From contig NZ_BSTD01000002.1 of NCBI RefSeq assembly GCF_030269325.1, positions 1,674,001 through 1,738,000 on the forward strand: a DNA stretch of 64,000 nucleotides, in the 5' to 3' direction. Below are positions 1-8,104 of this stretch, one piece after another; positions within the stretch are counted from its first letter, which is position 1; the number at the start of each line of letters is the position of its first letter. The stretch is from Amycolatopsis sp. NBRC 101858 (GTDB taxonomy: Bacteria; Actinomycetota; Actinomycetes; Mycobacteriales; Pseudonocardiaceae). The translations under genes were made by a program, and so were the position numbers. The notes beneath the pieces were generated by a model. It saw only the letters and a list, made by a program, of their open reading frames with translations, was not told the origin of the DNA and did no database searches.

Positions 1-750
1 CAGGGAGTGCAGGGCCTGCTCGAACGCGCTCGGGGCCGCGGCCAGCACGATTGCCACGTCGGCGCCGCCCTGGGCCTGGATCGCTTCCGCCGGGTCGCCG
101 GTACTCGCGTCGACGACGGAGTCCGCCCCGAGCTCGCGGGCCAAGGCCAGCTTCTCCGGCTCGATGTCGACCGCCGTGACGAAGCCGCCCGCGATGCGCG
201 CGTACTGGATCGCCAGGTGGCCCAGGCCGCCGACACCGAACACCGCGACCCGGTCCGCCGACCGCACGTTGCCGACCTTGACCGCCTTGTACGTCGTGAC
301 CCCGGCGCACGTCAGGGGTGACGCCTCGATCGACGGGACGCCGTCCGGGACGGGCACCGCGTAGCGAGCGTCCGCGACGGCGTACTCGGCGTAGCCGCCG
401 TCGATCGAGTAGCCGGTGTTCTGCTGCGACTCGCAGAGCGTTTCCCAGCCGGAGACGCAGAAACCGCACTCGCCGCAGGCCGAGCCGAGCCACGGCAGCG
501 CGACCCGCTGTCCGATCCGGTTCTCCGGAACGCCCTCTCCGACGCGCTCGACGATGCCGACGCCTTCGTGGCCGGGGATCAGGGGCAGCGCCGGCTTGAC
601 CGGCCAGTCCCCGTGGGCGGCGTGGATGTCGGTGTGGCAGATCCCGCACGTCTCCAGCCGGACCAGCAGCTGCCGCGGTCCCGGTTCGGGGACCGGCACC
701 TCACGCAGCTCGAGCGGGGACGAGAAATCCGTGACGACGGCAGCCTTCAT
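1..750 (-). CDS. Zinc-dependent alcohol dehydrogenase (AdhP-like), 3' end cut by window edge
   Basis: This is a medium-chain zinc alcohol dehydrogenase that would oxidise primary alcohols with NAD. The 250 residues present hold the catalytic zinc signature CGICHTDIH near residue 36, GHEGVG, the structural zinc cysteine cluster around CGECGFC, and the Rossmann glycines in FGVGGLGHLA. The C-terminal ~90 residues lie beyond base 1. The ATG at 748-750 follows a good GAGGAG ribosome site. It lies 68 bp behind the Rv1733c-like gene on the same strand, and a DevR-like box (831-844) sits ~81 bp upstream inside that gene's 3' end. It may therefore have its own hypoxic promoter as well as read-through. 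The family call is firm; the substrate is unknown. Confidence 0.9.
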   Translation of the reverse strand, partial: MKAAVVTDFSSPLELREVPVPEPGPRQLLVRLETCGICHTDIHAAHGDWPVKPALPLIPGHEGVGIVERVGEGVPENRIGQRVALPWLGSACGECGFCVSGWETLCESQQNTGYSIDGGYAEYAVADARYAVPVPDGVPSIEASPLTCAGVTTYKAVKVGNVRSADRVAVFGVGGLGHLAIQYARIAGGFVTAVDIEPEKLALARELGADSVVDASTGDPAEAIQAQGGADVAIVLAAAPSAFEQALHSL

Positions 751-818
751 GTTCACTCCTCAGTGGACGGTGGGTTCGACGATCGCCGACCCACCGGGCC
801 GGCGGCTGTGGCCGTCGG

Positions 819-1430
819 TCACGAACCGGCGGGACTTTGGTCGTCGCGCCGGGTCTGCAGGGCGAACCACTCTCGCTGCCACGCGGCGAAGCGGAACCGG
901 TCCAGCACGTAGGCGAACCCGCGGTAGGCCAAGGCGAGCACGCACGCGACGGCCGTCCACAGAACGGTGGCAGCGAGCGGTGCGCCGATGATCGCCGCCG
1001 CCGGAGTCAGCGGCCGGCCGACCGGGGTTCCGGTCTCGTCGAGCCAGGCCGTCGCTTCTTGCCCGGCGACGGCTCCCGCCGCGACCTCGACGTCTCCGAC
1101 GCGCTGTTCCCCTTCCCTCGTCCACCACGTCGCGCGGGCGGGGCCGGTCGTGAAGGGCGTCCCGCCGCGCCCCGCCTCGGCGGGTCGTGGACCGTCGGCC
1201 AGCAGAACCGCGGTCACGGTGTACCTGGTTGCCGTCTGTTCACGGGACTTCGCCAGTTCGGCCGCGTAGACGCCGATGCCCAGCAGCACGGCCCCGACCG
1301 CGGCCACGAAGGAAAGCAGGAGAACGCACGCCAAGACCTTCGCCTGCAGCCGGTCCGACGGCCGGGCCGGCGATTCATGCCCGGGCCGGAGGCTGTGCCA
1401 TAGCCGCGTCAACCGGATCCTCGTGTACAT
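819..1430 (-). CDS. Rv1733c-like conserved membrane protein
   Basis: This 203-residue membrane protein resembles the Rv1733c family of the mycobacterial DosR regulon. A short basic N-terminus ends in RPSDRLQAK, then comes a first transmembrane segment at ~residues 30-52. An extracytoplasmic region of ~85 residues follows, with the family's TWWTREGEQRVGDV stretch, then a second transmembrane segment (~145-170) and a C-terminal motif FRFAAWQREWF. I chose the ATG at 1428-1430 because the protein then starts just before the basic segment; an upstream extension to 1592 has no family similarity. It diverges from the Rv2004c-like gene, with a DevR-like box between them. A paralogue lies at 13463-14062. 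The molecular function is unknown. Confidence 0.85.
   Translation of the reverse strand: MYTRIRLTRLWHSLRPGHESPARPSDRLQAKVLACVLLLSFVAAVGAVLLGIGVYAAELAKSREQTATRYTVTAVLLADGPRPAEAGRGGTPFTTGPARATWWTREGEQRVGDVEVAAGAVAGQEATAWLDETGTPVGRPLTPAAAIIGAPLAATVLWTAVACVLALAYRGFAYVLDRFRFAAWQREWFALQTRRDDQSPAGS
831..844. promoter_or_regulatory. Candidate DevR/DosR box upstream of alcohol dehydrogenase
   Basis: GGGACTTTGGTCGT matches 11 of 14 positions of GGGACTWWAGTCCC. It lies in the last codons of the Rv1733c-like gene, 81-94 bp upstream of the dehydrogenase ATG, the spacing seen for other boxes in this window. Because it overlaps coding sequence, confidence is moderate. Confidence 0.4.
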
Positions 1431-1501
1431 CGGTCCGCCTTTCCTCGTCTCGCAGTGTGTCGACGGCGGCCGGACGGGACAGGTGGCCGGGGTCCCCGGC
1501 A

Positions 1502-1521
1502 CCGGTGACTTTCGTCCCCGG
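1502..1521. promoter_or_regulatory. DevR/DosR-like box between divergent Rv1733c-like and Rv2004c-like genes
   Basis: The core GTGACTTTCGTCCC (1505-1518) matches 12 of 14 positions of the mycobacterial DosR core. It is flanked by CCGG arms, making the 20-mer roughly palindromic. It lies 36 bp before the ATG at 1555 and 75 bp before the start at 1430, so it could serve both promoters. Confidence 0.65.
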
Positions 1522-1554
1522 TGCGCGGCCCCCGCCGGGGCTGATGCTCGGGGC

Positions 1555-3105
1555 ATGAACGGATCCTGGGCCGATGTGCACGAGACACACATCGGCGTGG
1601 TCTTCCTCGTCGGAGACCTCGCCTACAAGCTCAAGAAGCCGGTCGACCTCGGCTTCCTCGACTTTTCCGCGCGGGAGACCCGCGAGCGGGTGTGCCACCG
1701 GGAGGTGGAGCTGAACCGGCGGCTGGCGCCGGACGTCTACCTCGGCGTCGCCGACGTCACCGGCCCGGACGGCGCGGTCCGCGACCACCTGGTCGTGATG
1801 CGCCGGATGCCCGAAGACCGGCGACTGTCCACTTTGGTCCGCGAGCGGGCTCCCCTGCACCTGGCGACCCGGCGGCTGGCCCGGCAGCTCGCCGCCTTCC
1901 ACGCACGGGCCGAACGCGGGCCGGAGATCGACGCCGACGAGACCCGCGACGCCGTCCGCGGCCGGTGGCGGGACAGCTTCGAGCAGGTCCGGCCGTTCCA
2001 CGACGACGTCCTCGACGCGGCCACCGCACTCGAGATCGAAGCCCTCGCCGAGGAGTTCCTGGCCGGCCGCAAGCCGCTGTTCGACCGCCGGATCGCCGAA
2101 GGACACGTCGTCGACGGGCACGGCGACCTGCTCGCCGACGACGTCTTCTGCCTCGACGACGGTCCCCGCGTGCTGGACTGCCTGGAGTTCGACGACCACC
2201 TCCGGCACGTCGACGTCCTCGACGACATCGCCTTTCTCGCCATGGATCTCGAGCGGCTCGACGCTCCCGAGCTGGGCGAGCAGCTCCTGCTCGACTACCG
2301 CGAGTTCTCCGGCGATCCCACTCCCCCGACGCTGGTGCACCACTACCTGGCCTACCGCGCGTTCGTCCGGGTCAAGGTGGCCTGCCTGCGCCACGCCCAG
2401 GGCGATACCGGCGCCGCCCCGCTGGCGCGCGAGTACGCCGATCTCGCGCTGTGGCACCTGCGGCTGGGCCGGGTGCGCCTGGTCCTCGTCGGCGGGGAGC
2501 CCGGCACGGGCAAGTCGACGATCGCCGGCGGGCTCGCCGACCGGCTCGGTGCCACGCTGCTGCAGTCGGACCGGATACGCAAGGAGCTGGCCGGGCTCAC
2601 GCCGGCCCGGCGGCCTCCAGAGGGCTATCGGCAGGGCCTCTACGACGCCCGCCACACCGACGCGACCTACGCGGAGCTCGTGCGCCGCGCCGGGGAGCTG
2701 CTGGCCCTCGGCGAGAGCGTGGTGCTGGACGCGTCGTGGACCGCCGCCCGGCACCGCGCGCCGGCCGCCGAAGTGGCCGAACGGACGGACAGCCCGCTCG
2801 TCGCCGTGCGGTGCCACGCGCCGGAGGAGACCGCCGCACGCCGGATCACGACCCGGACCGGTGCCTTGTCCGACGCCACCCCGGAGATCGCGCACCGGAT
2901 GGCCGCGGACGCCGATCCGTGGCCCGAAGCGCACCCGCTGCCGACAAGCGGGTCGCCGGCCGAGTCGCTCGCGCGGGCGGTCGCGGCCCTGGTGCCGGAG
3001 CACCGAAAGTCCCCCGTGCTGAGGCATTCCGGCCCTCCCGGTGCCGGGAACCGCGGTGCGAGGGTCGAAGCCGACGACATCCCCGATCCCGAGGCAGGCC
3101 GATGA
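1555..3105 (+). CDS. Rv2004c-like two-domain kinase (APH-like plus P-loop)
   Basis: The 516-residue protein joins an aminoglycoside-phosphotransferase-like domain (~1-290) to a P-loop kinase domain (~305-480). This is the architecture of Rv2004c, a DosR regulon member of ~498 residues. In the first domain the catalytic loop reads GHGDLLADDVF and the later acidic motif LDCLEFDD; the usual loop Asn appears replaced by Asp. The second domain has Walker A GGEPGTGKST at ~residues 313-322. The ATG at 1555 is the start that matches the family N-terminus (NGSWADVHETH); the open frame continues upstream without similarity. It overlaps the next gene by four bases. Substrate unknown. It probably leads a five-gene run to 6433. 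Confidence 0.85.
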   Translation: MNGSWADVHETHIGVVFLVGDLAYKLKKPVDLGFLDFSARETRERVCHREVELNRRLAPDVYLGVADVTGPDGAVRDHLVVMRRMPEDRRLSTLVRERAPLHLATRRLARQLAAFHARAERGPEIDADETRDAVRGRWRDSFEQVRPFHDDVLDAATALEIEALAEEFLAGRKPLFDRRIAEGHVVDGHGDLLADDVFCLDDGPRVLDCLEFDDHLRHVDVLDDIAFLAMDLERLDAPELGEQLLLDYREFSGDPTPPTLVHHYLAYRAFVRVKVACLRHAQGDTGAAPLAREYADLALWHLRLGRVRLVLVGGEPGTGKSTIAGGLADRLGATLLQSDRIRKELAGLTPARRPPEGYRQGLYDARHTDATYAELVRRAGELLALGESVVLDASWTAARHRAPAAEVAERTDSPLVAVRCHAPEETAARRITTRTGALSDATPEIAHRMAADADPWPEAHPLPTSGSPAESLARAVAALVPEHRKSPVLRHSGPPGAGNRGARVEADDIPDPEAGR

Positions 3106-4115
3106 TGGAGCGAGGACTTCCGGACGAGTTCACCGTCAGGACCGCGGTCGCCATGGCGGTCCGCGCGCCGTCGGTGCACAACTCCCAGCCGTGGTACTGG
3201 CGGGTCGGGCAGAGCTCGCTGCACCTGTACGCCGATCAGGACCGGCTGCTGCGGGAAACCGACCCGGACGGCCGCGACCTGATCCTCAGCTGCGGCGCGG
3301 CCCTGCACCACATCCGGGTCGGCTTCGCCGCCCTCGGCTGGGGTGCCGAGGTCCACCGGCTGCCGAACCCGGACGAACCCGACCACCTCGCGGCGATCAC
3401 CCTGCACCAGCACGACCCTTCCCAGGACGAGGTCGCGATGGCGGCGGCGATCCCGCGGCGGCGCACCGACCGGCGCCGGCACAGCTCGTGGAGTGTGCCT
3501 CGCGGGCACGTCGAAGCGATGGCCCGGGCCGCGTCGCTCGAGGGCACCGTGCTGCAGGTCGCCGAAGGCTCGCCGCGCTACCACCTGGCCACGGCGATCG
3601 AAGAGGCTTCGCGGCGGCATGCCGGGGATCCCGCCTACCGCACCGAACTGGCCGCCTGGAGCGGCCGCCACGTCGCACCCGACGGTGTCCCGTCCCGCAA
3701 CACGCCGGCGCCCGACGACACCCCGGGTGCGCTGCGGACCCGCGCGTTCGCCGACCCGCTCCTCGCCCAGCCACCCGACGCCAAGGCCGAAGACGACGAG
3801 ACCGTGCTGCTGGTGCTGAGCACCGCGTCCGACGACCGGATGTCCCGGCTGCGGGCCGGTGAGGCGACGAGCGCGGTGCTGCTGATGGCGAACGCCTTCG
3901 GCCTGTCGTCGTGCCCGCTCACCGAGCCGCTGGAGCTGGCCGACGTCCGCGAGAGCGTGACCGAGCGAGTCACCGGCGGGTCGTTCCCGCAGATGGTGCT
4001 GCGCGTCGGCTGGGCGCCCGCCAACGCCGACCCGCTGCCCGCGACGCCGCGCCGTGACCTCGCCGACGTGTTGCAGCCACTCGAAGCTCCCCCGAAGCAC
4101 TTCCAGGCCCACTAG
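3102..4115 (+). CDS. Acg-type nitroreductase-fold protein (copy 1)
   Basis: The protein has 337 residues and belongs to the Acg family (Rv2032, Rv3127, Rv3131), with a two-lobed nitroreductase fold. The N-terminal FMN-contact motif RAPSVHNSQPW is at ~residues 21-31, followed by SCGAALHH near 67 and a C-terminal lobe ending in TPRRDLADVL. Known Acg proteins bind flavin but lack clear nitroreductase activity, so a flavin-storage or protective role has been proposed. Two adjacent ATG codons (3102 and 3105) overlap the stop of the preceding gene, indicating translational coupling. A weak DevR-like half box (3000-3013) lies inside the upstream gene. It is one of five intact copies in the window. 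Confidence 0.88.
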   Translation: MMERGLPDEFTVRTAVAMAVRAPSVHNSQPWYWRVGQSSLHLYADQDRLLRETDPDGRDLILSCGAALHHIRVGFAALGWGAEVHRLPNPDEPDHLAAITLHQHDPSQDEVAMAAAIPRRRTDRRRHSSWSVPRGHVEAMARAASLEGTVLQVAEGSPRYHLATAIEEASRRHAGDPAYRTELAAWSGRHVAPDGVPSRNTPAPDDTPGALRTRAFADPLLAQPPDAKAEDDETVLLVLSTASDDRMSRLRAGEATSAVLLMANAFGLSSCPLTEPLELADVRESVTERVTGGSFPQMVLRVGWAPANADPLPATPRRDLADVLQPLEAPPKHFQAH

Positions 4116-4129
4116 GAAAGGAGCCGGTC

Positions 4130-4378
4130 ATGCCGTACTGGCACAACCCCGGAACCATGGGCTGGGCCGGCTGGGCAGGTGGCATCGGCATGCTCGTGCT
4201 GATGGCGCTGGTCCTGGCCGCGGTCGTCAGCCTCGCCGTCGTCCTCGCCCGGCGGGGGCCGCAACCCCCGAGCGCGGACGGCACCGCCCGGCGGATCCTC
4301 GACGAGCGGTTCGCCCGCGGCGAGATCGACCAGGAGGAGTACGAACGCCGCCGCGACGCCCTCACCCGGGCCGACTGA
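4130..4378 (+). CDS. SHOCT-domain small membrane protein
   Basis: The 82-residue protein has one transmembrane segment (~residues 16-38) and a C-terminal SHOCT motif, ARRILDERFARGEIDQEEY, which is a short helical oligomerisation element. A strong AAGGAG ribosome site precedes the ATG by six bases. It sits 14 bp after the Acg gene and two bases before the lipoprotein gene, so it is probably in one operon with them. The role is unknown; SHOCT proteins are often membrane-associated multimers. Confidence 0.85.
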   Translation: MPYWHNPGTMGWAGWAGGIGMLVLMALVLAAVVSLAVVLARRGPQPPSADGTARRILDERFARGEIDQEEYERRRDALTRAD

Positions 4379-4380
4379 CC

Positions 4381-5019
4381 ATGCGCGGGCGGACGATCTT
4401 CCTCGCGCTGGTGTGCGGGCTGGCGGTCGCCGGGTGCGGGAGCGACCAGAGCGCCTCACCGGCGACGAGCACGCTTCCCACGGCATCGGTCCCGCCCGCG
4501 CCGGCCACCACCGCGGCCACAGCGACACCCAAGCCCACGCCGACTCCCACGAAGCCGGCGCCGGCGACCACGCCCCGGGTCCCGGCACCTTCCTGCCCCG
4601 ACCCGGCGCGGTGGGGCACCGACCAGCGCAGCGGCGGCCCGATGAGCCGCGACGCGGTCTACCTCGTCCGGACTGGGCGGCACGAGTGCTACGACCGCGT
4701 CGTCTTCTCCGTCAACGGTTCCGCGGACGTCGGCTTCGCAGCCCGCTACCTGCCGGTCGTGACCTCCGATCCGAAGGGCGACCCACTGCCGGTTCCCGGC
4801 GGCGCCGCGCTGGAGTTCGCGATCCGGGCGCCCGCGCTCGGCAGTGACGACGCCGGCCACCAGCCCGGCCGGGTCCTGGCCTCGGTCGGTGACACCCTGG
4901 TGAGCACGCCGGGCTGGCCATCCCTGCGGGCCGTGCGCTTCGCCGGTTCCTTCGAAGGGCGGTGCGTGTTCGCCATCGGCGTGCGCGCGAAGCTGCCATT
5001 CGCGTCTTCACCCAGGTAG
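4381..5019 (+). CDS. Putative lipoprotein, Pro/Thr-rich linker
   Basis: The 212-residue protein begins with a lipoprotein signal peptide: MRGR, a hydrophobic core, and the lipobox VAGC with Cys at residue ~19. A Ser/Ala then Pro/Thr-rich linker of ~45 residues follows, then a globular part with conserved-looking AMIN-like segments (RHECYDRVVFSVNG, GFAARYLPVV). It should be anchored to the outer face of the membrane. The ATG lies two bases after the SHOCT stop, so translation is probably coupled. The AMIN-like assignment (HECYDRVVF plus YRVRYV-like segment) is by eye, and the function is not known. Confidence 0.75.
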   Translation: MRGRTIFLALVCGLAVAGCGSDQSASPATSTLPTASVPPAPATTAATATPKPTPTPTKPAPATTPRVPAPSCPDPARWGTDQRSGGPMSRDAVYLVRTGRHECYDRVVFSVNGSADVGFAARYLPVVTSDPKGDPLPVPGGAALEFAIRAPALGSDDAGHQPGRVLASVGDTLVSTPGWPSLRAVRFAGSFEGRCVFAIGVRAKLPFASSPR

Positions 5020-5071
5020 GACCGACCGGATCCGCCGGGTGGTCCTGGACATCGCCCGCTGAGAGGACGTC

Positions 5072-6433
5072 ATGGACCGGCTCAGCCCGCTCGACGCCGC
5101 GTTCCTCGAGATCGAGGACGAAGACCCCAGCTCGTCCCTGGCCATCGCCTCGGTGGCGATCGCCGAAGGACCCGCGCCCGCCCAGGACGAGTTCGAGACG
5201 GCCGTGCTGGCGCAGCTGGCCGGGATCCCGCGCTACCACCAGAAGGTGCGCACGGTGCCGTTCGACCTCGGCCCCCCGGCCTGGGTCGACGATCCGGCGT
5301 TCGATCCGCCCGCGCACTTCGGCCGGGTCGCGCTCCCGGAGCCGCACGACCGCGCCGCGCTCGGCGAGCTGGTCGCCCTGCTGATGGGCGAACGGCTCGA
5401 GCGCGACCGGCCGCTGTGGGAGTTCTGGGTGATCGAGGACCTGCCGGACGGGCGCTGGGCCATCCTGTCGAAGGTGCACCACGCACTGGCCGACGGGCTC
5501 GCGGCGACCCGGCTCCAGACGATCCTGTTCGGCAGCACCGAGCCGCCCGCACCACGCGACGCGGACTCCCCCGACCCCGGCTCGGCAAGGCTGCTGGACG
5601 AGGCGATCGGCACCCTGCTGCGCACTCCCTGGGACCAAGCCCGGCTCCTTGCCCGCGAGGTGCTGCACCCGAACCGCCTGGCCCGGCACGTCAGCGACGC
5701 CGCCCGCGGCCTCACGGCGATGACCTCGGCGCTGCTGCCGGCGTCACCGACCCCGCTGACCGGGCCGCTCGGCCGCGACCGGCACTACTCGACCGCGTCG
5801 GTGCCGCTGGCCGAGATCAAGGCCGTGGCGCGGGCGTTCGACGTGACCGTGAACGACGTCCTGCTGGCCGCCGTCACGGCCGGCTTCCGCGAACTGCTGC
5901 TGCAACGCGGGGAAACGCCGGCTGCCGACAGTGTGCGGTCCCTGGTGCCGGTGTCCGCGCGGAACGGGACGTCGCTGGACAACGAGGTCTCGCTCCTGCT
6001 GCCGCTGCTCCCGGTCGACCTCACCGATCCGGCGCAACGCCTGATCCGGGTGCACCGCCGTCTGGAGACGCTGAAGGCGGGCAAGGAGGCCACCGCCGGC
6101 GCGCTGCTCACCGCGACGGCCGCGCATGAGCCGTTCGCCCCGGTGGCCTGGGCGATCCGGGCGGCCGCGCACCTGCCGCAGCGCAACATCGTCACGGTGA
6201 CGACCAACGTGCGCGGCCCGGCCGAACCGTTGTCCGCGCTGGGCCGGCCGATCGTCGAGATCTATCCGTACGTCCCGATCGCGCTGCGGGTGCGGATCGG
6301 CGTGGCGATGCTCAGCTACGCCGGGCAGGTGACGTTCGGGATCACCTCCGACGCCGGCGCGGTGCCGGAGACCGAGGTGCTGGTCAAGGCGATCGAGCGG
6401 GAAGTCCAGGCCCTGCGCGAGGTGGCCCGCTGA
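5072..6433 (+). CDS. WS/DGAT wax ester synthase/diacylglycerol acyltransferase (copy 1)
   Basis: The enzyme makes triacylglycerol or wax ester from acyl-CoA for storage lipid. The 453-residue protein starts with the family opening RLSPLDAAFL, carries the catalytic HHALADG (HHxxxDG) at residues 136-142, and has the conserved C-terminal NVRGPAEPL segment. In M. tuberculosis tgs1 (Rv3130c), also WS/DGAT, belongs to the DosR regulon. It is the last gene of the plus-strand run from 1555, and its start follows a GAGAGG site. Its last codons and stop lie in a perfect palindrome shared with the convergent copy 2. The paralogue differs clearly in sequence, so this is not a recent duplication. Confidence 0.93.
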   Translation: MDRLSPLDAAFLEIEDEDPSSSLAIASVAIAEGPAPAQDEFETAVLAQLAGIPRYHQKVRTVPFDLGPPAWVDDPAFDPPAHFGRVALPEPHDRAALGELVALLMGERLERDRPLWEFWVIEDLPDGRWAILSKVHHALADGLAATRLQTILFGSTEPPAPRDADSPDPGSARLLDEAIGTLLRTPWDQARLLAREVLHPNRLARHVSDAARGLTAMTSALLPASPTPLTGPLGRDRHYSTASVPLAEIKAVARAFDVTVNDVLLAAVTAGFRELLLQRGETPAADSVRSLVPVSARNGTSLDNEVSLLLPLLPVDLTDPAQRLIRVHRRLETLKAGKEATAGALLTATAAHEPFAPVAWAIRAAAHLPQRNIVTVTTNVRGPAEPLSALGRPIVEIYPYVPIALRVRIGVAMLSYAGQVTFGITSDAGAVPETEVLVKAIEREVQALREVAR

Positions 6434-6448
6434 TCAGCGGGCCACCTC
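6419..6448. terminator. 30-bp perfect palindrome containing both convergent DGAT stop codons
   Basis: Bases 6419-6448 are perfectly self-complementary. The left half encodes the last codons and TGA of DGAT copy 1, and the right half encodes the same Glu-Val-Ala-Arg-stop for copy 2 on the other strand. There is no intergenic base. The hairpin has no loop-forming spacer or U tract, but could act as a bidirectional transcription stop or RNA end. Confidence 0.6.
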
Positions 6449-7954
6449 CGCGAACTCCGCCGCCAGCGCGTCGACCAGTGCTTCCGGGTCCGGGATCAGC
6501 TTCCGGTCGGTCCCGAAGCCGAAGCGGACCTCGCCGGCGTAGCTGAAGATGCAGATCGTGATCGCTTGGCGGCCGCTGCACGGGGCCCAGCCGACGATGC
6601 CTTCGACCGGGGCCCCCGCCAGGGTCATCGGCGCGCGCGGGCCCGGCACGTTCGTGAGCACCCCGACCGCCTTGCCCGCGAAGAACCTGCTGGCCGGCAG
6701 TCCCAGCACCGCTGGGCTCTGCGCGATCGCGTACTGCATCCCGAACGTCAGCACCGGCTCGTACGAGTCGCGGATGCGGGCCACCCGCCGGTGTACCTCG
6801 GCGAGGCGCTCGGCGAACGTCCGGCGGCCCAGCGGCAACTGCGCTAGAACGAGCGAGAAGTGGTTGCCCAGGTCCGCCGGCAGCTCGTCGTCGAAGGACG
6901 ACAAGCTCACCGGGATCAGCCAGCCGAGGTCGGACGGATCGGGGCGGGCGGTGCCGTGCGCGGCGAAGTACCGGTCGAGCGCGCCCGCGACGAGCGCCGT
7001 GCAGACGTCGTTGAGGGTCGTCCCGGTGTCGTGACCGACGCGGGCGAGGGCGTGCAGCGGGATCGGTTCGCCCCAGACCGCGGTCTTCTCGACCCCTGGT
7101 TCGCCGTCCCACAGGCCGGTGGCGGTCGACGGGCCGAGCAGTTCGCCGGTGCCGGTGGCGCTGTGCCAGAGCGTCGTCGCCGCGCCCGCGACCAGGTCGG
7201 CCGCGCGGCGGGGCCCGCCGCTCAGCGCCGAGGTCAGGAACCCGGCGGCCGCGCCGGTCGCACCGGCCGCTGCCGTCGCACCGAGCACCGGCAGCGCCAC
7301 CGCCGTCTCCAGGACGGGGTGCACCCGGGCGGCCTGCCGCTGCACCTTCGCGCCCGTGTCGCCGAGAGCCCGCAGCATCGCCGCACCGAACCGGACGACC
7401 GGTTGTGCTACGGCCTCCCGGTTCGGCCCGGCGCCGCCGACCTTCGCGTGCGGCGCGGTCTCGCCTTCGGCCCGGTCGAGGAGGCTGAACAGCACCTGCG
7501 TCAGCCGGATCCCATCGGCCATCGAGTGGTGTGTGCGGCACACCAGCGCGCTGCCGCCGCGGTAGCCCTGCAGCAGATCGATGGTCCACAGTGGACTTTT
7601 CGGGTCGAGCGGCTCGCTCCGCCGGGCGGCCACGAACTCCTGGAGTGCGGCCTGGTCCGCCGGCTCCGGGAGGTCGCGCACGACGAGGTGCTTGCCGAGG
7701 TCGAAGCCCGGATCGGTTTCCCAGGCGAGGCGGCGGCCGCGACGCACGGCCCGCTGGAAGTACACCGGGTACCGGGCGAGCAGGCGGTCGGAGACGACCG
7801 ACCGCAGCCGGGCCGGATCCACCGGCGTTCGCGTCCAGAGGACCGAGGTGACGACCATGAGGTTCTCCGGGCGGTCCAGGTGCAGCCACAGGCTGTCCTG
7901 CGCGGGCATCCGGCGATGCGGCCCGGCTGTCTTCCGCGTGTTTCGCACCACCAT
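6434..7954 (-). CDS. WS/DGAT wax ester synthase/diacylglycerol acyltransferase (copy 2)
   Basis: This second acyltransferase has ~506 residues, with HHSMADG at about residues 142-148, the family start MPAQDSLWLHL near residue 18, and the C-terminal FSYAGEVRFGFGTD. Starts at 7960 and 7954 are both possible. I prefer 7954, because the GGAAAGGGG ribosome site is then ~7 bases upstream; for 7960 it would be about one base away. It diverges from the GAPDH gene with a DevR-like box between them, so storage lipid synthesis and GAPDH could share the control site. It converges base-to-base with copy 1. Confidence 0.92.
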   Translation of the reverse strand: MVVRNTRKTAGPHRRMPAQDSLWLHLDRPENLMVVTSVLWTRTPVDPARLRSVVSDRLLARYPVYFQRAVRRGRRLAWETDPGFDLGKHLVVRDLPEPADQAALQEFVAARRSEPLDPKSPLWTIDLLQGYRGGSALVCRTHHSMADGIRLTQVLFSLLDRAEGETAPHAKVGGAGPNREAVAQPVVRFGAAMLRALGDTGAKVQRQAARVHPVLETAVALPVLGATAAAGATGAAAGFLTSALSGGPRRAADLVAGAATTLWHSATGTGELLGPSTATGLWDGEPGVEKTAVWGEPIPLHALARVGHDTGTTLNDVCTALVAGALDRYFAAHGTARPDPSDLGWLIPVSLSSFDDELPADLGNHFSLVLAQLPLGRRTFAERLAEVHRRVARIRDSYEPVLTFGMQYAIAQSPAVLGLPASRFFAGKAVGVLTNVPGPRAPMTLAGAPVEGIVGWAPCSGRQAITICIFSYAGEVRFGFGTDRKLIPDPEALVDALAAEFAEVAR

Positions 7955-8027
7955 CACCATTCCCCTTTCCGCCTGCCAGCCAACGCCTTCCGGCCGGCGG
8001 GCGAAGCTGCCGTTCTGCCCGACCTGC

Positions 8028-8045
8028 GAGGACCAAGGGCCCTAC
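8028..8045. promoter_or_regulatory. DevR-like box between divergent DGAT copy 2 and GAPDH
   Basis: AGGACCAAGGGCCC (8029-8042) matches 10 of 14 consensus positions and resembles the better boxes at 15722 and 33071 (GGGACCAAnGGCCC). It lies 62 bp before the GAPDH ATG and ~75 bp before the DGAT start, the usual position in this window. Confidence 0.5.
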
Positions 8046-8104
8046 GAGCAGGAACCGCGCGTGCCGAACCATCGGGAAGACGCGAAGCAGACAGGGAGAA
8101 GCAG

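Noticed and set aside
1276..1554. Upstream extension of the Rv2004c-like gene to 1276
   Set aside because: The added ~93 residues are antisense to the Rv1733c-like gene, cross the promoter box and show no similarity to the family.
3000..3013. DevR-like half-site upstream of Acg copy 1 (minus-strand GGGACTTTCGGTGC)
   Set aside because: It lies inside the Rv2004c-like coding region and only one half-site matches; the Acg gene is coupled to the gene upstream and needs no promoter there.
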